Source: Paludibacteraceae bacterium
GTDB taxonomy: Bacteria > Bacteroidota > Bacteroidia > Bacteroidales > Paludibacteraceae
Length of the DNA stretch: 46,576 nt
Assembly (NCBI GenBank): GCA_017430235.1
Contig: JAFRNH010000102.1
Coordinates: forward strand, 1 to 46,576
Direction: 5' to 3'
Position 1 is the stretch's first letter; the number at the start of each line of letters is the position of its first letter. A program made the position numbers and the translations under genes. Below are positions 1 through 8,712 of the stretch, one piece after another. The notes beneath the pieces were generated by a model. It did no database searches and had not been told where the DNA came from. It saw only the letters and a list, made by a program, of their open reading frames with translations.

Positions 1-1775
1 AAGAATATATCGCTCCTTCATGGACCTTGGCTGATCTTTACGGCAGAATGGGAAATAGCGAAAAGAGAATCGCCACTCTTGTCTACATCGCCAAACCTAA
101 CATGCCTCACTATGCAGCCACACTCCTTCGTCTGGGAAAAGCTTATCATGAGACATGCGACTACGAAAAAGCACTGGAGACCTACAAAACCATCTCTCCC
201 AACGATGCCACTTTCTACAAAAGAGCTCAAATAGGTATCAAACAATGTGAAGATGCGCTCGAATTCGTTGCCAATCCTGTCCCCTTCCACTATAGAAACA
301 TGGGGGCCAACATCAATACTGAATTTGACGACTATTGGCCAAGTGTAACCGCTGACGGTTCTCTTTTCTCAACCACCGTCAAATTGAACAAACATCAAGG
401 CGAATCGGAATTTGGCAAAGGTGTTCATGAAGACATCTTTCTAAGCAAAAAAGTCAATGGGACATGGGGCAAAACACAAAACGTCGGCAGATCCATGAAC
501 ACCATAGGGAACGAAGGGGCTCAGAGTGTCTCTCTTGATGGCCGATACATGTTTTTCGTGGCTTGCGACCGAAGTTCCGGATTTGGCGGTTGCGACATCT
601 ATTATTCCATTCGTGAAGGCGACTCATGGACACCTGCCATAAACGCAGGATCGCCTGTCAATTCTCGTCATTGGGAAACTTACCCCACACTTAGTCCTAC
701 TGGCGATGAACTCTACTTCGCAAGCGACAGACCCGGAGGCGTTGGGAAATCTGACATATGGAAAGTAAAGGTTTCTATTCAAAAGGATGGTTACCTGAAA
801 TTTTCTGATCCTGTCAACCTAGGCCCTGTTGTAAATACGAAAGAGGACGATTTCTCTCCTTTCATCCATGCAGACAATCAAACACTTTACTACTCGTCTA
901 AAGGAATGAAAGGTCTTGGAGGTTATGACATATACGTCACCTACAAAGACGGGAAAGGTGGATGGACCACGCCTCAGAACATGGGATACCCAATCAACAC
1001 TTGCAGAGACGAGTTCGGTTTCGTCGTCAATGCTTTCGGCGACAAAGCTTACTATGCATCTGACGGACAAGAAAAAAACGGACGAGGAAAGGAAATTTAC
1101 GAATTAGACTTAACAGAAGGAAACCTTCTTCCTGCAAAAAAAATGAAATTTGCAACAGGAAAAATTGTGGATGCGACCACCAACCAACCCATTCAAGCAA
1201 CCATCGATGTGTTCAGCGTCGAAACCAATAAAATGGTGTTCCGTTCTGTTTCGGACAAGAAGACCGGAGACTTCATATCTTGCGTCCCAGAAAACGAGGA
1301 ATATGGTGTAAACGTCAGCAAAAAAGGATACCTTTTCTACTCCGACAACTTTGCTGCAAAGAAACCTATGAAACTAAAAAATGTCGAAGGGAAAGAAAGC
1401 TCTAGCGTTGAACTGGACAAAATAGAAGTAGGAAAGAAAATGACGCTTCGTAACATCTTCTTCGATTTCGACAAGGCAACACTAAAAAAACAATCATATA
1501 TCGAATTGAACCACGTCGTTCAATTCATGAAAGAGAATCCTACCGTCAAAATCCAATTGTCAGGCCACACAGACTACAAAGGAAGCGCGGAATACAACAT
1601 GACACTCTCAACCGAACGTGCCAAAGCCGCACTTGAATATCTTGCAAAGAAAGGTGTTCCCCGACAAAGAATGGAATACAAAGGATATGGAAAAACACAA
1701 CCTATCGCCGACAACTCTACCGAAGAAGGAAGAGCCTTGAATCGTAGAACAGAAATTATGATTATAGCAAAATAA
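1..1775 (+). CDS. porE: PorE-like T9SS envelope protein (TPR, beta-propeller, CRD, OmpA), 5' partial
   Basis: The reading frame is open to the left edge, so the N-terminus with its signal peptide lies outside the window. Visible domains in order are TPR helices (about the first 85 residues), a block of PD40/WD40-like propeller repeats with recurring DG..MFF.., GDELYFASDRPGG and GGYDIY motifs, a carboxypeptidase-regulatory-like beta domain starting near ATGKIVDATTNQPIQ, and a C-terminal OmpA peptidoglycan-binding domain (FFDFDKATL, GHTDYKGS, NRRTEI). This order is the architecture known for PorE of Porphyromonas gingivalis, thought to anchor the T9SS to peptidoglycan. A T9SS-type sorting domain on the xylanase at 40931-43021 is consistent with the organism having this system. 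An unrelated OmpA/PD40 protein of the same architecture is the main alternative. A hairpin at 1797-1826 follows the stop codon. Confidence 0.75.
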   Translation, partial: EYIAPSWTLADLYGRMGNSEKRIATLVYIAKPNMPHYAATLLRLGKAYHETCDYEKALETYKTISPNDATFYKRAQIGIKQCEDALEFVANPVPFHYRNMGANINTEFDDYWPSVTADGSLFSTTVKLNKHQGESEFGKGVHEDIFLSKKVNGTWGKTQNVGRSMNTIGNEGAQSVSLDGRYMFFVACDRSSGFGGCDIYYSIREGDSWTPAINAGSPVNSRHWETYPTLSPTGDELYFASDRPGGVGKSDIWKVKVSIQKDGYLKFSDPVNLGPVVNTKEDDFSPFIHADNQTLYYSSKGMKGLGGYDIYVTYKDGKGGWTTPQNMGYPINTCRDEFGFVVNAFGDKAYYASDGQEKNGRGKEIYELDLTEGNLLPAKKMKFATGKIVDATTNQPIQATIDVFSVETNKMVFRSVSDKKTGDFISCVPENEEYGVNVSKKGYLFYSDNFAAKKPMKLKNVEGKESSSVELDKIEVGKKMTLRNIFFDFDKATLKKQSYIELNHVVQFMKENPTVKIQLSGHTDYKGSAEYNMTLSTERAKAALEYLAKKGVPRQRMEYKGYGKTQPIADNSTEEGRALNRRTEIMIIAK

Positions 1776-1796
1776 ACAGGGAGAAAAAAGAAAATA

Positions 1797-1826
1797 AGAG
1801 ACGAGTTCTTTTAAGAATTCGTCTCT
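1797..1826 (-). terminator. Hairpin terminator at the rsh 3' end, GAGAC-family palindrome (site A)
   Basis: Arms 1797-1810 and 1813-1826 pair over 14 bp with one mismatch (a G-U wobble in the + strand RNA) around a 2-nt loop. On the minus strand the hairpin is followed by a T-rich tract (1796 down to 1783), as expected of an intrinsic terminator for rsh. One arm lies inside the last rsh codons and its stop codon (1811-1813). It can also stop transcripts of the upstream plus-strand gene. Confidence 0.75.
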
Positions 1827-4042
1827 ACTCTATTTACTGAATTAACACTCGGTATTTTCATAAGTGAGAAACAGAGGTTATTCACGTCTTCCACATCGTG
1901 AACATACAATGTAATATACCCTTCAAAAATACCGTCTTTCGTGTCGACAGACAATTTACTTATATTCATAGCATGTTCTTCGGTTATCGTACGAATAACG
2001 TCGCACAACGCGCCTAATCGATCCACACCCTTTACCTCTATCGTAGCAGGGAACGACAACATCTTATGCGTCTCCCACACAGCAGATATAATTCGTTCTC
2101 CATAATTGGATTTCAGCTTCATAGCGACAGGACACTGACGTTTATGAACGACCAACATACCGTCCTCCTCCATAAAGCCTAAGATGTCATCACCAGGAAT
2201 AGGCGAACAACAATCTGCTATACGATACGTCACACCTGAGTTATCCTCAGCCAATGTTAACGTGTTTTTCGTGTCAGGTTTCTTCGTTCCAAAGAATGGC
2301 AATGAGGTACTCTTACCATCTTTTCGGAAAGTAAGATTCCAATACTTCATCCATTTGCTTTGCGACTTAAACACCGTATTGGTCAAGTCATTTAAATTAT
2401 AAATGGACTTACCTATCTTGTAGAACAATTCTTCTCGTTTAGTCTCCTTATAATACTCCATAATCTTAGCAAGATTATCGGGAGTTTTTTTCTGGTTATT
2501 CTCATTCAGATAGACATCCAAAAGATGTTCTCCTTTGTTGATGAATGATTTATATTCCTTCTTGAAAATAGAGCGAATCTTTGATTTGGCACGCGCCGTA
2601 ACCACATAATTGATCCATTCTGGTACAGGAACTTGTTTTTTAGATGTCAACACCTCAACCTGGTCACCACTATTAAGGACATAACTAAGAGGAACGAGTT
2701 TATGATTCACCTTAGCACCAATACAATGCAATCCCACATCCGTATGAAGGGAGAAGGCAAAATCCAATGCAGTTGCACCCTGAGGGAGTGTTCGTATATC
2801 ACCCGCAGGGGTAAACACGAAGATTTCAGAGGCGAACAAATTTAGTTTAAATGTATCCAGGAAGTCGATTGCGTTCGGTTCAGGGTTTTCCAACAACTCT
2901 TTGATTGTTTGCAACCACTTCTCCAATTCGGAGTCATCCTTCTCACCTGTTTTATACTTCCAATGTGCGGCAAAGCCCTTTTCCGCGATGTCATCCATTC
3001 GACGACTACGAATTTGGACTTCAATCCACTGACCGTTTGGTCCCATAACAGTGACATGTAATGCCTCGTAACCATTCGATTTTGGAGTACTCACCCAGTC
3101 ACGAATACGTTCAGGATGCGGTTTATATATATCAGTGATGGCCGAATAGATAGCCCAACATGCGGATTTTTCGTCATCACCCTCTTTCACGTCAAAAATA
3201 ATACGCAAGGCCAAAATATCATACACTTCTTCGAAAGGAATGTTTTTAGCCTGCATTTTACGCCAGATAGAGTAAATAGATTTTACACGAGCCAATATTT
3301 CAAAATGATAACCTAATGACTCCAATTTTTTCTTTATAGGTTCAGAGAACACAGCAAATAAATTGTCACGTTCTTCTCTTGTACTTTCCAACAAACCAGA
3401 AAGTTCAGCATATTTATCTGGGTGTTCATATTTGAAACTCAGGTCTTCCAACTCAGTCTTAATAGCATACAAGCCCAATCGATTAGCCAATGGAGCGTAA
3501 ATATACTGCGTTTCACCTGCGATTTTATATTGTTTCGCAGGAGGCATGGAACCAAGAGTACGCATATTATGAAGACGATCGGCCATTTTTATCAGTACGA
3601 CGCGAATATCTTCAGACATGGTCAATAGTAGTTTTCTGAAGTTTTCAGCCTGAGCAGAAGCTCTTTCGCCAAATACACCACCAGATATTTTGGTCAAGCC
3701 ATCAACAATCTGAGCAATTTTTTTACCAAATAGATTTTCTATATCTTCAACAGAATACTCCGTATCCTCCACCACATCGTGCAACAAAGAGGAGCAGATG
3801 GAAGTTGAACCCAATCCTATCTCATGAGCCACAATGCGAGCCACAGCGATCGGGTGCATGATGTAAGGCTCTCCTGAACGTCTACGAACTCCCTGATGGG
3901 CCATAGAAGCAAATTTATAAGCCTTCTCAATAATTTCAACCTTTCTTCTGTGATTAGACGACAAATAATCGTTTAGCAACTCTTGATAAGCTGCATCTAT
4001 CATTTTTTGTTCTTCTTCTGTGTTTAGTTGCTGTTCAGCCAT
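1811..4042 (-). CDS. rsh: Bifunctional (p)ppGpp synthetase/hydrolase, RelA/SpoT family
   Basis: Makes and hydrolyses the stringent-response alarmone (p)ppGpp in the cytoplasm. The N-terminal HD hydrolase domain has intact motifs: SGEPYIMHP, LLHDVVEDT and DRLHNMRT. The synthetase domain keeps RIRDWVSTPKSNGYEALH and EVQIR. A TGS domain (FVFTPAGDIRTLPQGATALD), a helical/zinc-finger region with RIADCCSPIPGDDI, and a C-terminal ACT domain follow. Both active sites look complete, as in the single long Rsh of many Bacteroidetes. I start at ATG 4042 (MAEQQLN); a GTG four codons upstream (4054) is in frame but lies closer to the terminator hairpin. A terminator-like hairpin stands only 13 nt upstream of the ATG, so expression may need read-through. 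The last five codons (VETNS) lie within palindrome A. Confidence 0.95.
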   Translation of the reverse strand: MAEQQLNTEEEQKMIDAAYQELLNDYLSSNHRRKVEIIEKAYKFASMAHQGVRRRSGEPYIMHPIAVARIVAHEIGLGSTSICSSLLHDVVEDTEYSVEDIENLFGKKIAQIVDGLTKISGGVFGERASAQAENFRKLLLTMSEDIRVVLIKMADRLHNMRTLGSMPPAKQYKIAGETQYIYAPLANRLGLYAIKTELEDLSFKYEHPDKYAELSGLLESTREERDNLFAVFSEPIKKKLESLGYHFEILARVKSIYSIWRKMQAKNIPFEEVYDILALRIIFDVKEGDDEKSACWAIYSAITDIYKPHPERIRDWVSTPKSNGYEALHVTVMGPNGQWIEVQIRSRRMDDIAEKGFAAHWKYKTGEKDDSELEKWLQTIKELLENPEPNAIDFLDTFKLNLFASEIFVFTPAGDIRTLPQGATALDFAFSLHTDVGLHCIGAKVNHKLVPLSYVLNSGDQVEVLTSKKQVPVPEWINYVVTARAKSKIRSIFKKEYKSFINKGEHLLDVYLNENNQKKTPDNLAKIMEYYKETKREELFYKIGKSIYNLNDLTNTVFKSQSKWMKYWNLTFRKDGKSTSLPFFGTKKPDTKNTLTLAEDNSGVTYRIADCCSPIPGDDILGFMEEDGMLVVHKRQCPVAMKLKSNYGERIISAVWETHKMLSFPATIEVKGVDRLGALCDVIRTITEEHAMNISKLSVDTKDGIFEGYITLYVHDVEDVNNLCFSLMKIPSVNSVNRVETNS

Positions 4043-4054
4043 AGTTTTTCTCAC

Positions 4055-4088
4055 TAAAAAACGAGACGACCATTGAGTGTCGTCTCGT
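4055..4088 (-). terminator. Terminator between the WG-repeat gene and rsh (GAGAC-family palindrome, site B)
   Basis: Arms 4061-4070 and 4079-4088 (ACGAGACGAC and its complement) form a perfect 10-bp stem with an 8-nt loop. On the minus strand a TTTTTT run (4060-4055) follows directly. It ends the WG-repeat gene (stop at 4110) and lies 13 nt before the rsh ATG, leaving almost no room for a separate rsh promoter downstream of it. Confidence 0.75.
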
Positions 4089-4109
4089 TCTCTTTATCGT
4101 ATTAAATAA

Positions 4110-5492
4110 TTAATTCAACTTAATATATTTACCGTTTGCCTTAGCCCATTGTACACCTTCTTTGTTCAAGTATACTTCCAAACCATTTTTCTTAGCAAGT
4201 GCATAGCCATCATTATTGAATGGTGCGATATAGTCATACTCACACTCTGCAACAGGACCACCGAACTTATCAATCAAGCCATACTTGCCATTCTTCTTCA
4301 CGCTAGCAATTCCATTTTGGAAATCCTTAGCATCTTCATATTCAAATGGAGTAACAAGAGATCCGCTTTTATTAATGTAAGCGTATACGATTTTTCCGTT
4401 GTCCATTTTCTTAGAAACGACAGCTAAGCCCTCATGGAACCATGATGCTGTATTATACTCGCATGGAACAACTTCGTTACCTGTAACATCAATATAGCCA
4501 TATTTCAAAAATTCATTTTGAACAGGTGCCAATCCTTCGCTAAAAGATTTTGCATCATTATAAGTTGTTTCATTCATTCTTTCTCCCTTCTTGTTTACGA
4601 AGAATGCTTCGTTTTCAGAAGTCTTTACAACAGCCCATCCATAAGTATAACTGCTTACTGAAGAATAGATCAATGGAACCACTTCTTTACCTTGCTCATC
4701 AACAAATCCGTATTTTCCAGCTCTTGATACACGAGCCATTCCCTCAGAGAAATCTGCACCGTAATCATATTTAGCTTTGATAACCAAATCGCCTGCTTTA
4801 TTAACATATCCATATTTGTTTTTTCTTAGCACTTTTGTCAAAGAAGGCCACTTCTTGTTCATTTCAGATTTAGCCTGTGCTACGTTATATCCACATGGAT
4901 AGTCATAAATAAATTGTTGATAAGCCTCTTTTGTGTTTTTTTGTTGAACCTCTTTGAATACTTTGTCTTCTTGAAGTTTTACTGCCTTTTGTGTTTCCAA
5001 ATCTTGAGCGCGGCGAATAGCTGCTTGTTTGTATAACAACTCTCTATCCTTTGCAGCAGCTTGTGCAGCAGCCTCTTTTTCAGCAGCAGCTGTACGTTGT
5101 GCAGCTACTTCCTGAGCTCTTTCCTTATTGATAGAATCAACACGAAGGGAGATTTCATCGTTCAAAGTCATCATCAATTTATATCCATCATCCTTTACGA
5201 ATGAAGATGAGAAATAGTTTTTACAAGCTTTTTGAGCCTCAACATAATTCTCCAACGCATATTGAGCTCTTGCTCTCAAGTAACTGATACGAGGATTTGT
5301 TGCCTTTAGTTTTGCTTCCGCTACATCCAAAAACTTAAGCGTCTCTTTGTAATCACCCAAAGTGAACTTTTCTGCAGCTTTCAAGTAAGACTCTCTAGCC
5401 TCTTTGTCTGCTTGTGTTAGATTGGCAGCCGTCGCAGTTAATGACATCAACGACGCACATCCTGCCAACAAATATATTAAAGTCTTTTTCAT
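4110..5492 (-). CDS. Secreted WG-repeat protein
   Basis: A Sec signal peptide (MKKTLIYLLAGCASLMSLTATAA) is followed by a TPR-like helical region with LGDYKETLKFLD and YALENYVEAQKACKNYF. Next comes an Ala/Glu/Lys/Gln-rich segment, probably a coiled coil (about residues 120-185). From about residue 220 there are six or so WG-type beta repeats, each resembling KYGYVNKAGDLVIKAKYDY or KYGFVDEQGKEVVPLIY. WG repeats are found in many bacterial surface and periplasmic proteins, but a molecular function is not established. The gene begins 32 nt after the stop of the SUMF1-domain gene with no terminator between them, so the two are probably co-transcribed and co-exported. Function unknown. Confidence 0.8.
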   Translation of the reverse strand: MKKTLIYLLAGCASLMSLTATAANLTQADKEARESYLKAAEKFTLGDYKETLKFLDVAEAKLKATNPRISYLRARAQYALENYVEAQKACKNYFSSSFVKDDGYKLMMTLNDEISLRVDSINKERAQEVAAQRTAAAEKEAAAQAAAKDRELLYKQAAIRRAQDLETQKAVKLQEDKVFKEVQQKNTKEAYQQFIYDYPCGYNVAQAKSEMNKKWPSLTKVLRKNKYGYVNKAGDLVIKAKYDYGADFSEGMARVSRAGKYGFVDEQGKEVVPLIYSSVSSYTYGWAVVKTSENEAFFVNKKGERMNETTYNDAKSFSEGLAPVQNEFLKYGYIDVTGNEVVPCEYNTASWFHEGLAVVSKKMDNGKIVYAYINKSGSLVTPFEYEDAKDFQNGIASVKKNGKYGLIDKFGGPVAECEYDYIAPFNNDGYALAKKNGLEVYLNKEGVQWAKANGKYIKLN

Positions 5493-5524
5493 TTGTCCTT
5501 CTAAATTATTAACATTTTACACAA

Positions 5525-7105
5525 TTATTCATCTTGACATACGCGGAAACCAATACCATTGCTTTTATATTTGATTGGCATTTTTTCACCCTTCGTAATC
5601 ACACAACCAGAAGCATCATCGCTCCATGCTCCACCTTTTATGAAACGAGTTTCTTTATCATAAACGTCAACCACCCATTCTGCAACATTTCCAGTCATAT
5701 CATAAATACCCAACTCATTAGGAGTCTTGGTAGCAACCTCATGGGTTTGTTCATTAGAATTGTATGCACACCATGCAACGTCGCTCAAATTGTTTCCTCC
5801 AGAATAATCTGACTTAGTACCTTTTGCACCACCATTTGCAGCATATTCCCACTCTTCCATACGAGGCAAACGATAATTCATTCCTGTCTCACGGTTCAAC
5901 TCTTTAATGAAAGCAATAGCATCTTCCCAAGAAACATTCTCAACAGGATAATTACGTCCTTTGAATGCAGATGGAGAAGTTCTCATGATACGTCTCCATT
6001 GAGACTGTGTAATCTCAGTCTTGCTGATATAGAATGATTTCATTCCATTCTTACCCTCTACGTATACAAACTCAAGATCACCAACGTTACGATTGTTCTT
6101 GTGTTCCATATACAATTTAATCTTCTCTACACGAGCAGAAGGATATGATAAGTTAGTTGCAGATTTTGCAGCCATTTGATAGTAAGCAACAGACTCTTCA
6201 TACTTACCAGCAGCGTATAATTTCTCTCCTTCCTCAATCATGTTCATCCATGTATCGGTTGGAGGAACTGTCGTATTCCAGAACAAAACACTCTCCGTAC
6301 GAATAGCTGGAGAATATTTACGATTTGCGAAATATGAGTCAACTGCCTTTGTCTTATTACCAGCAGCATATTGTGCAGCGAAAGCCTCTCTGCAATTAAA
6401 CTCCTCTGATATATAATCATAATCTGCATTATTCCATTTCACATTTGCCGTAACATTAGTGATTTCAATTTTAGATGAAATATTAAATAATGCACGCACC
6501 TTAAATGCATAATACTTTTCTGATTTGCTTAGTTTACCAGCCTTCAATCTGTCAGCTTCAAATGCCTTGTCCAATGCGGCATCAGGAATAACCACACCTG
6601 GTTTATCTTTTGTTTGTTTTCCAATCACAACGTCTGAGAAGGAATTCAACCATGATAGTTTGTTTGGCACTACAGGAGCAGCCGAAACACCTGCCTTCTC
6701 TATGTATGGAATTGTTATTGAAGTCTTAGCAGATCCAACATAAGCGTTTTTCTGATCTGAATATAATAAAATCGTGTACGTTAAAGTCACAGAATCAGGT
6801 ACTAACATATCAAATCTTGCCTTCAAATCCTGATACTCGCTCAACTTAGCATAAGAGACGGTTTTCTTATTGACCGTGTATGTATTATTCCTTGTCCATG
6901 TTAAATTTGCAAGGCATACAGGATCACCCATCACAACCTTATAGTTATAGTCCAACTTGTACTCATCCATCAGATAAGCATTCTTTCCTGCCACATATTT
7001 TATCTTGCCAGTATAAGTGCCGGACAAATCAGCATTCTTTGATTGTCCAAACAATGTAACCACAGAGAAAAACGCAGCAAGCATTGTTAAAAAACCTTTT
7101 TTCAT
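5525..7105 (-). CDS. Secreted SUMF1 (formylglycine-generating-enzyme-like) domain protein
   Basis: A signal peptide (MKKGFLTMLAAFFSVVTLFGQ) leads an N-terminal region of about 290 residues that I do not recognise. A TPR-like stretch follows (EEGEKLYAAGKYEESVAYYQMAAKSA). The C-terminal SUMF1/FGE-sulfatase fold carries FYISKTEITQSQWRRIM, YPVENVSWEDAIAFIKELN, YRLPRMEEWEYAANGG, ELGIYDMTGNVAEWVVD, IKGGAWSDD and GIGFRVC. The paired active-site cysteines of true formylglycine-generating enzymes are not evident, so a structural or binding role is likelier, as for the T9SS protein PorK/GldK, which also uses this fold. It is not PorK itself by context, since no porLMN genes adjoin. First gene of a probable operon with the WG-repeat protein. 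Confidence 0.8.
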   Translation of the reverse strand: MKKGFLTMLAAFFSVVTLFGQSKNADLSGTYTGKIKYVAGKNAYLMDEYKLDYNYKVVMGDPVCLANLTWTRNNTYTVNKKTVSYAKLSEYQDLKARFDMLVPDSVTLTYTILLYSDQKNAYVGSAKTSITIPYIEKAGVSAAPVVPNKLSWLNSFSDVVIGKQTKDKPGVVIPDAALDKAFEADRLKAGKLSKSEKYYAFKVRALFNISSKIEITNVTANVKWNNADYDYISEEFNCREAFAAQYAAGNKTKAVDSYFANRKYSPAIRTESVLFWNTTVPPTDTWMNMIEEGEKLYAAGKYEESVAYYQMAAKSATNLSYPSARVEKIKLYMEHKNNRNVGDLEFVYVEGKNGMKSFYISKTEITQSQWRRIMRTSPSAFKGRNYPVENVSWEDAIAFIKELNRETGMNYRLPRMEEWEYAANGGAKGTKSDYSGGNNLSDVAWCAYNSNEQTHEVATKTPNELGIYDMTGNVAEWVVDVYDKETRFIKGGAWSDDASGCVITKGEKMPIKYKSNGIGFRVCQDE

Positions 7106-7149
7106 GAATATTATTTTTATGTTTTAAATTTATAATTTCCAAAATTGCA

Positions 7150-7157
7150 CAAAACTA
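7150..7157 (-). promoter_or_regulatory. -7 box (TAGTTTTG) for the SUMF1-WG operon
   Basis: Exact match to the Bacteroidetes -7 consensus TAnnTTTG on the minus strand, 44 nt upstream of the ATG at 7105. No TTTG is found at the ideal 19-bp spacing; a TTTG occurs 15 bp upstream. Confidence 0.45.
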
Positions 7158-7286
7158 CGATTTTTTTAATTACAAAAAAAGGAAAAAGAGGAAAAAGAAA
7201 ACAACATTTATCCTCAAATTTTATGCTGTCAATCACTTTGTTAATAAATTCCATACAAAAAAGAGGTTCATCTCGAAGCAATACAA

Positions 7287-7294
7287 TATTTTTG
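7287..7294 (+). promoter_or_regulatory. -7 box (TATTTTTG) for the TPR-lipoprotein-aroE operon
   Basis: Exact TAnnTTTG match 20 nt upstream of the ATG at 7315. No clear -33 TTTG at 19 bp. Its position implies a leader of only about 14 nt. Confidence 0.45.
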
Positions 7295-7314
7295 CATAAG
7301 TAAATGTTGTCTAT

Positions 7315-8712
7315 ATGATATTCGATGATTCATCCTATTCTGAAGAAGAAAAAGACCTCGTCAATCGTTTCGAGCAGAGCTTGAAAGAGGGTTCTACATG
7401 CTATTTCGATGAGGATGATTACATCACCATCTTCGACTATTACATAGACAAAGAGGACAATGAATCTTGTGAAAAAGTCCTACAATTTGCTGAATCTCAA
7501 CACGTATTCTCCGTCGACATCATGGATTGCCGAGCAAGACTACTTGCTGCGGAAGGTTTCTACGACAAAGCACTCATCATTGTTGAGAAAGCCTTGAATA
7601 TCGACAGACAAAACATCGACGTTCTACTGACAAAAGGGAAAATCCTTCTTCACACCGATAGGAAAGCGGAAGCCGCCGAAGTGTTTGAAAGAACCATCCA
7701 AATGGAAGACGATGACTTAGATGCCACCCTCATAGAGATTGGTGTGGCTTATCGCGCCGTCAACATGCTTTCTCTATCTAAAAAATATCTTTCAGAGGCA
7801 ATTCGCCTCAACAAAGAGAGCGAAGAAGCCCTCACCGAACTGGGGTATGTTTACGAGCTCTGCAACCAATTCGACCTTGCCTTGCAAACCTACGAAAAGG
7901 TGCTAGACATCAACCCTTACTCCAAACAAACATGGATCGCTCTAGGCAACATCTACTTCAACCTGGAAAATTTCGAAAAAGCAGGAGAATCGTACGACTA
8001 TGCCTATACCATCGATTCTCATCAAACCCAAGCCCTGTTTCTGAAAGGAAGCAGTCTGTTCTGTTCCAACAAATATGCCGAAGCTATAGAAGTCTTCGAA
8101 GAATACAACGACTTAATGGGCGAAAATTCCGATTGCTACGCCAACATAGGCGACTGCTACGAAAACATGGGTCGATACCAAGATGCCATCGACGCCTACT
8201 CAAGAGCGCTCAATTTAAACGCTGAAGATACAACCATCATGGCCAACCTCTGTATCGCCAACATCGACAAAGGCGACTACGAAGAGGCCCAGAAATGGAT
8301 CAACGAAGCAATCTCCCGAGATCCTGAAAAATCCGTCTTCTATGTTTACAAAGCAGAAGCTTTTGTCAACATGAATCAAAAAGACGAAGCCATCGATTGC
8401 TATAAAAAGGCTATTCTACTGGACGACAAACAAGTCATCGCTTATATTGCCTTGGGGAACATCTATTTCGACAACCAAAACTACTCCACCGCAATGATGT
8501 ATCTCGACAAAGCTTATAGTATCAATCCTAACGCAGAGGACATCAAACTATATCTTTCGCTCGTCTACTACAAATTAGGCGATTTTGAGAAATCAAAATC
8601 CCTGCTCAAACAAGCTTGCATCGAAAACGAAAACAGTATAAACGTTTTCTACGATATCTGTCCAGATGCAAAACGCAACACGTTGTTTAAATCCTTTTCC
8701 CCTTTGAAATGA
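7315..8712 (+). CDS. Tetratricopeptide-repeat protein, cytoplasmic
   Basis: The protein of 465 residues has no signal peptide and an acidic N-terminus. From about residue 60 to the end it is a run of roughly a dozen TPR units, with hallmark residues in GFYDKALIIVEKALNID, NQFDLALQTYEKVLDINPYS, GRYQDAIDAYSRALNLN and QNYSTAMMYLDKAYSINP. Such solenoids mediate protein-protein contacts; the partner cannot be told from sequence. Its stop overlaps the start of the next gene by 4 nt (ATGA), so translation is coupled to the lipoprotein gene and probably aroE. Specific function unknown. Confidence 0.85.
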   Translation: MIFDDSSYSEEEKDLVNRFEQSLKEGSTCYFDEDDYITIFDYYIDKEDNESCEKVLQFAESQHVFSVDIMDCRARLLAAEGFYDKALIIVEKALNIDRQNIDVLLTKGKILLHTDRKAEAAEVFERTIQMEDDDLDATLIEIGVAYRAVNMLSLSKKYLSEAIRLNKESEEALTELGYVYELCNQFDLALQTYEKVLDINPYSKQTWIALGNIYFNLENFEKAGESYDYAYTIDSHQTQALFLKGSSLFCSNKYAEAIEVFEEYNDLMGENSDCYANIGDCYENMGRYQDAIDAYSRALNLNAEDTTIMANLCIANIDKGDYEEAQKWINEAISRDPEKSVFYVYKAEAFVNMNQKDEAIDCYKKAILLDDKQVIAYIALGNIYFDNQNYSTAMMYLDKAYSINPNAEDIKLYLSLVYYKLGDFEKSKSLLKQACIENENSINVFYDICPDAKRNTLFKSFSPLK

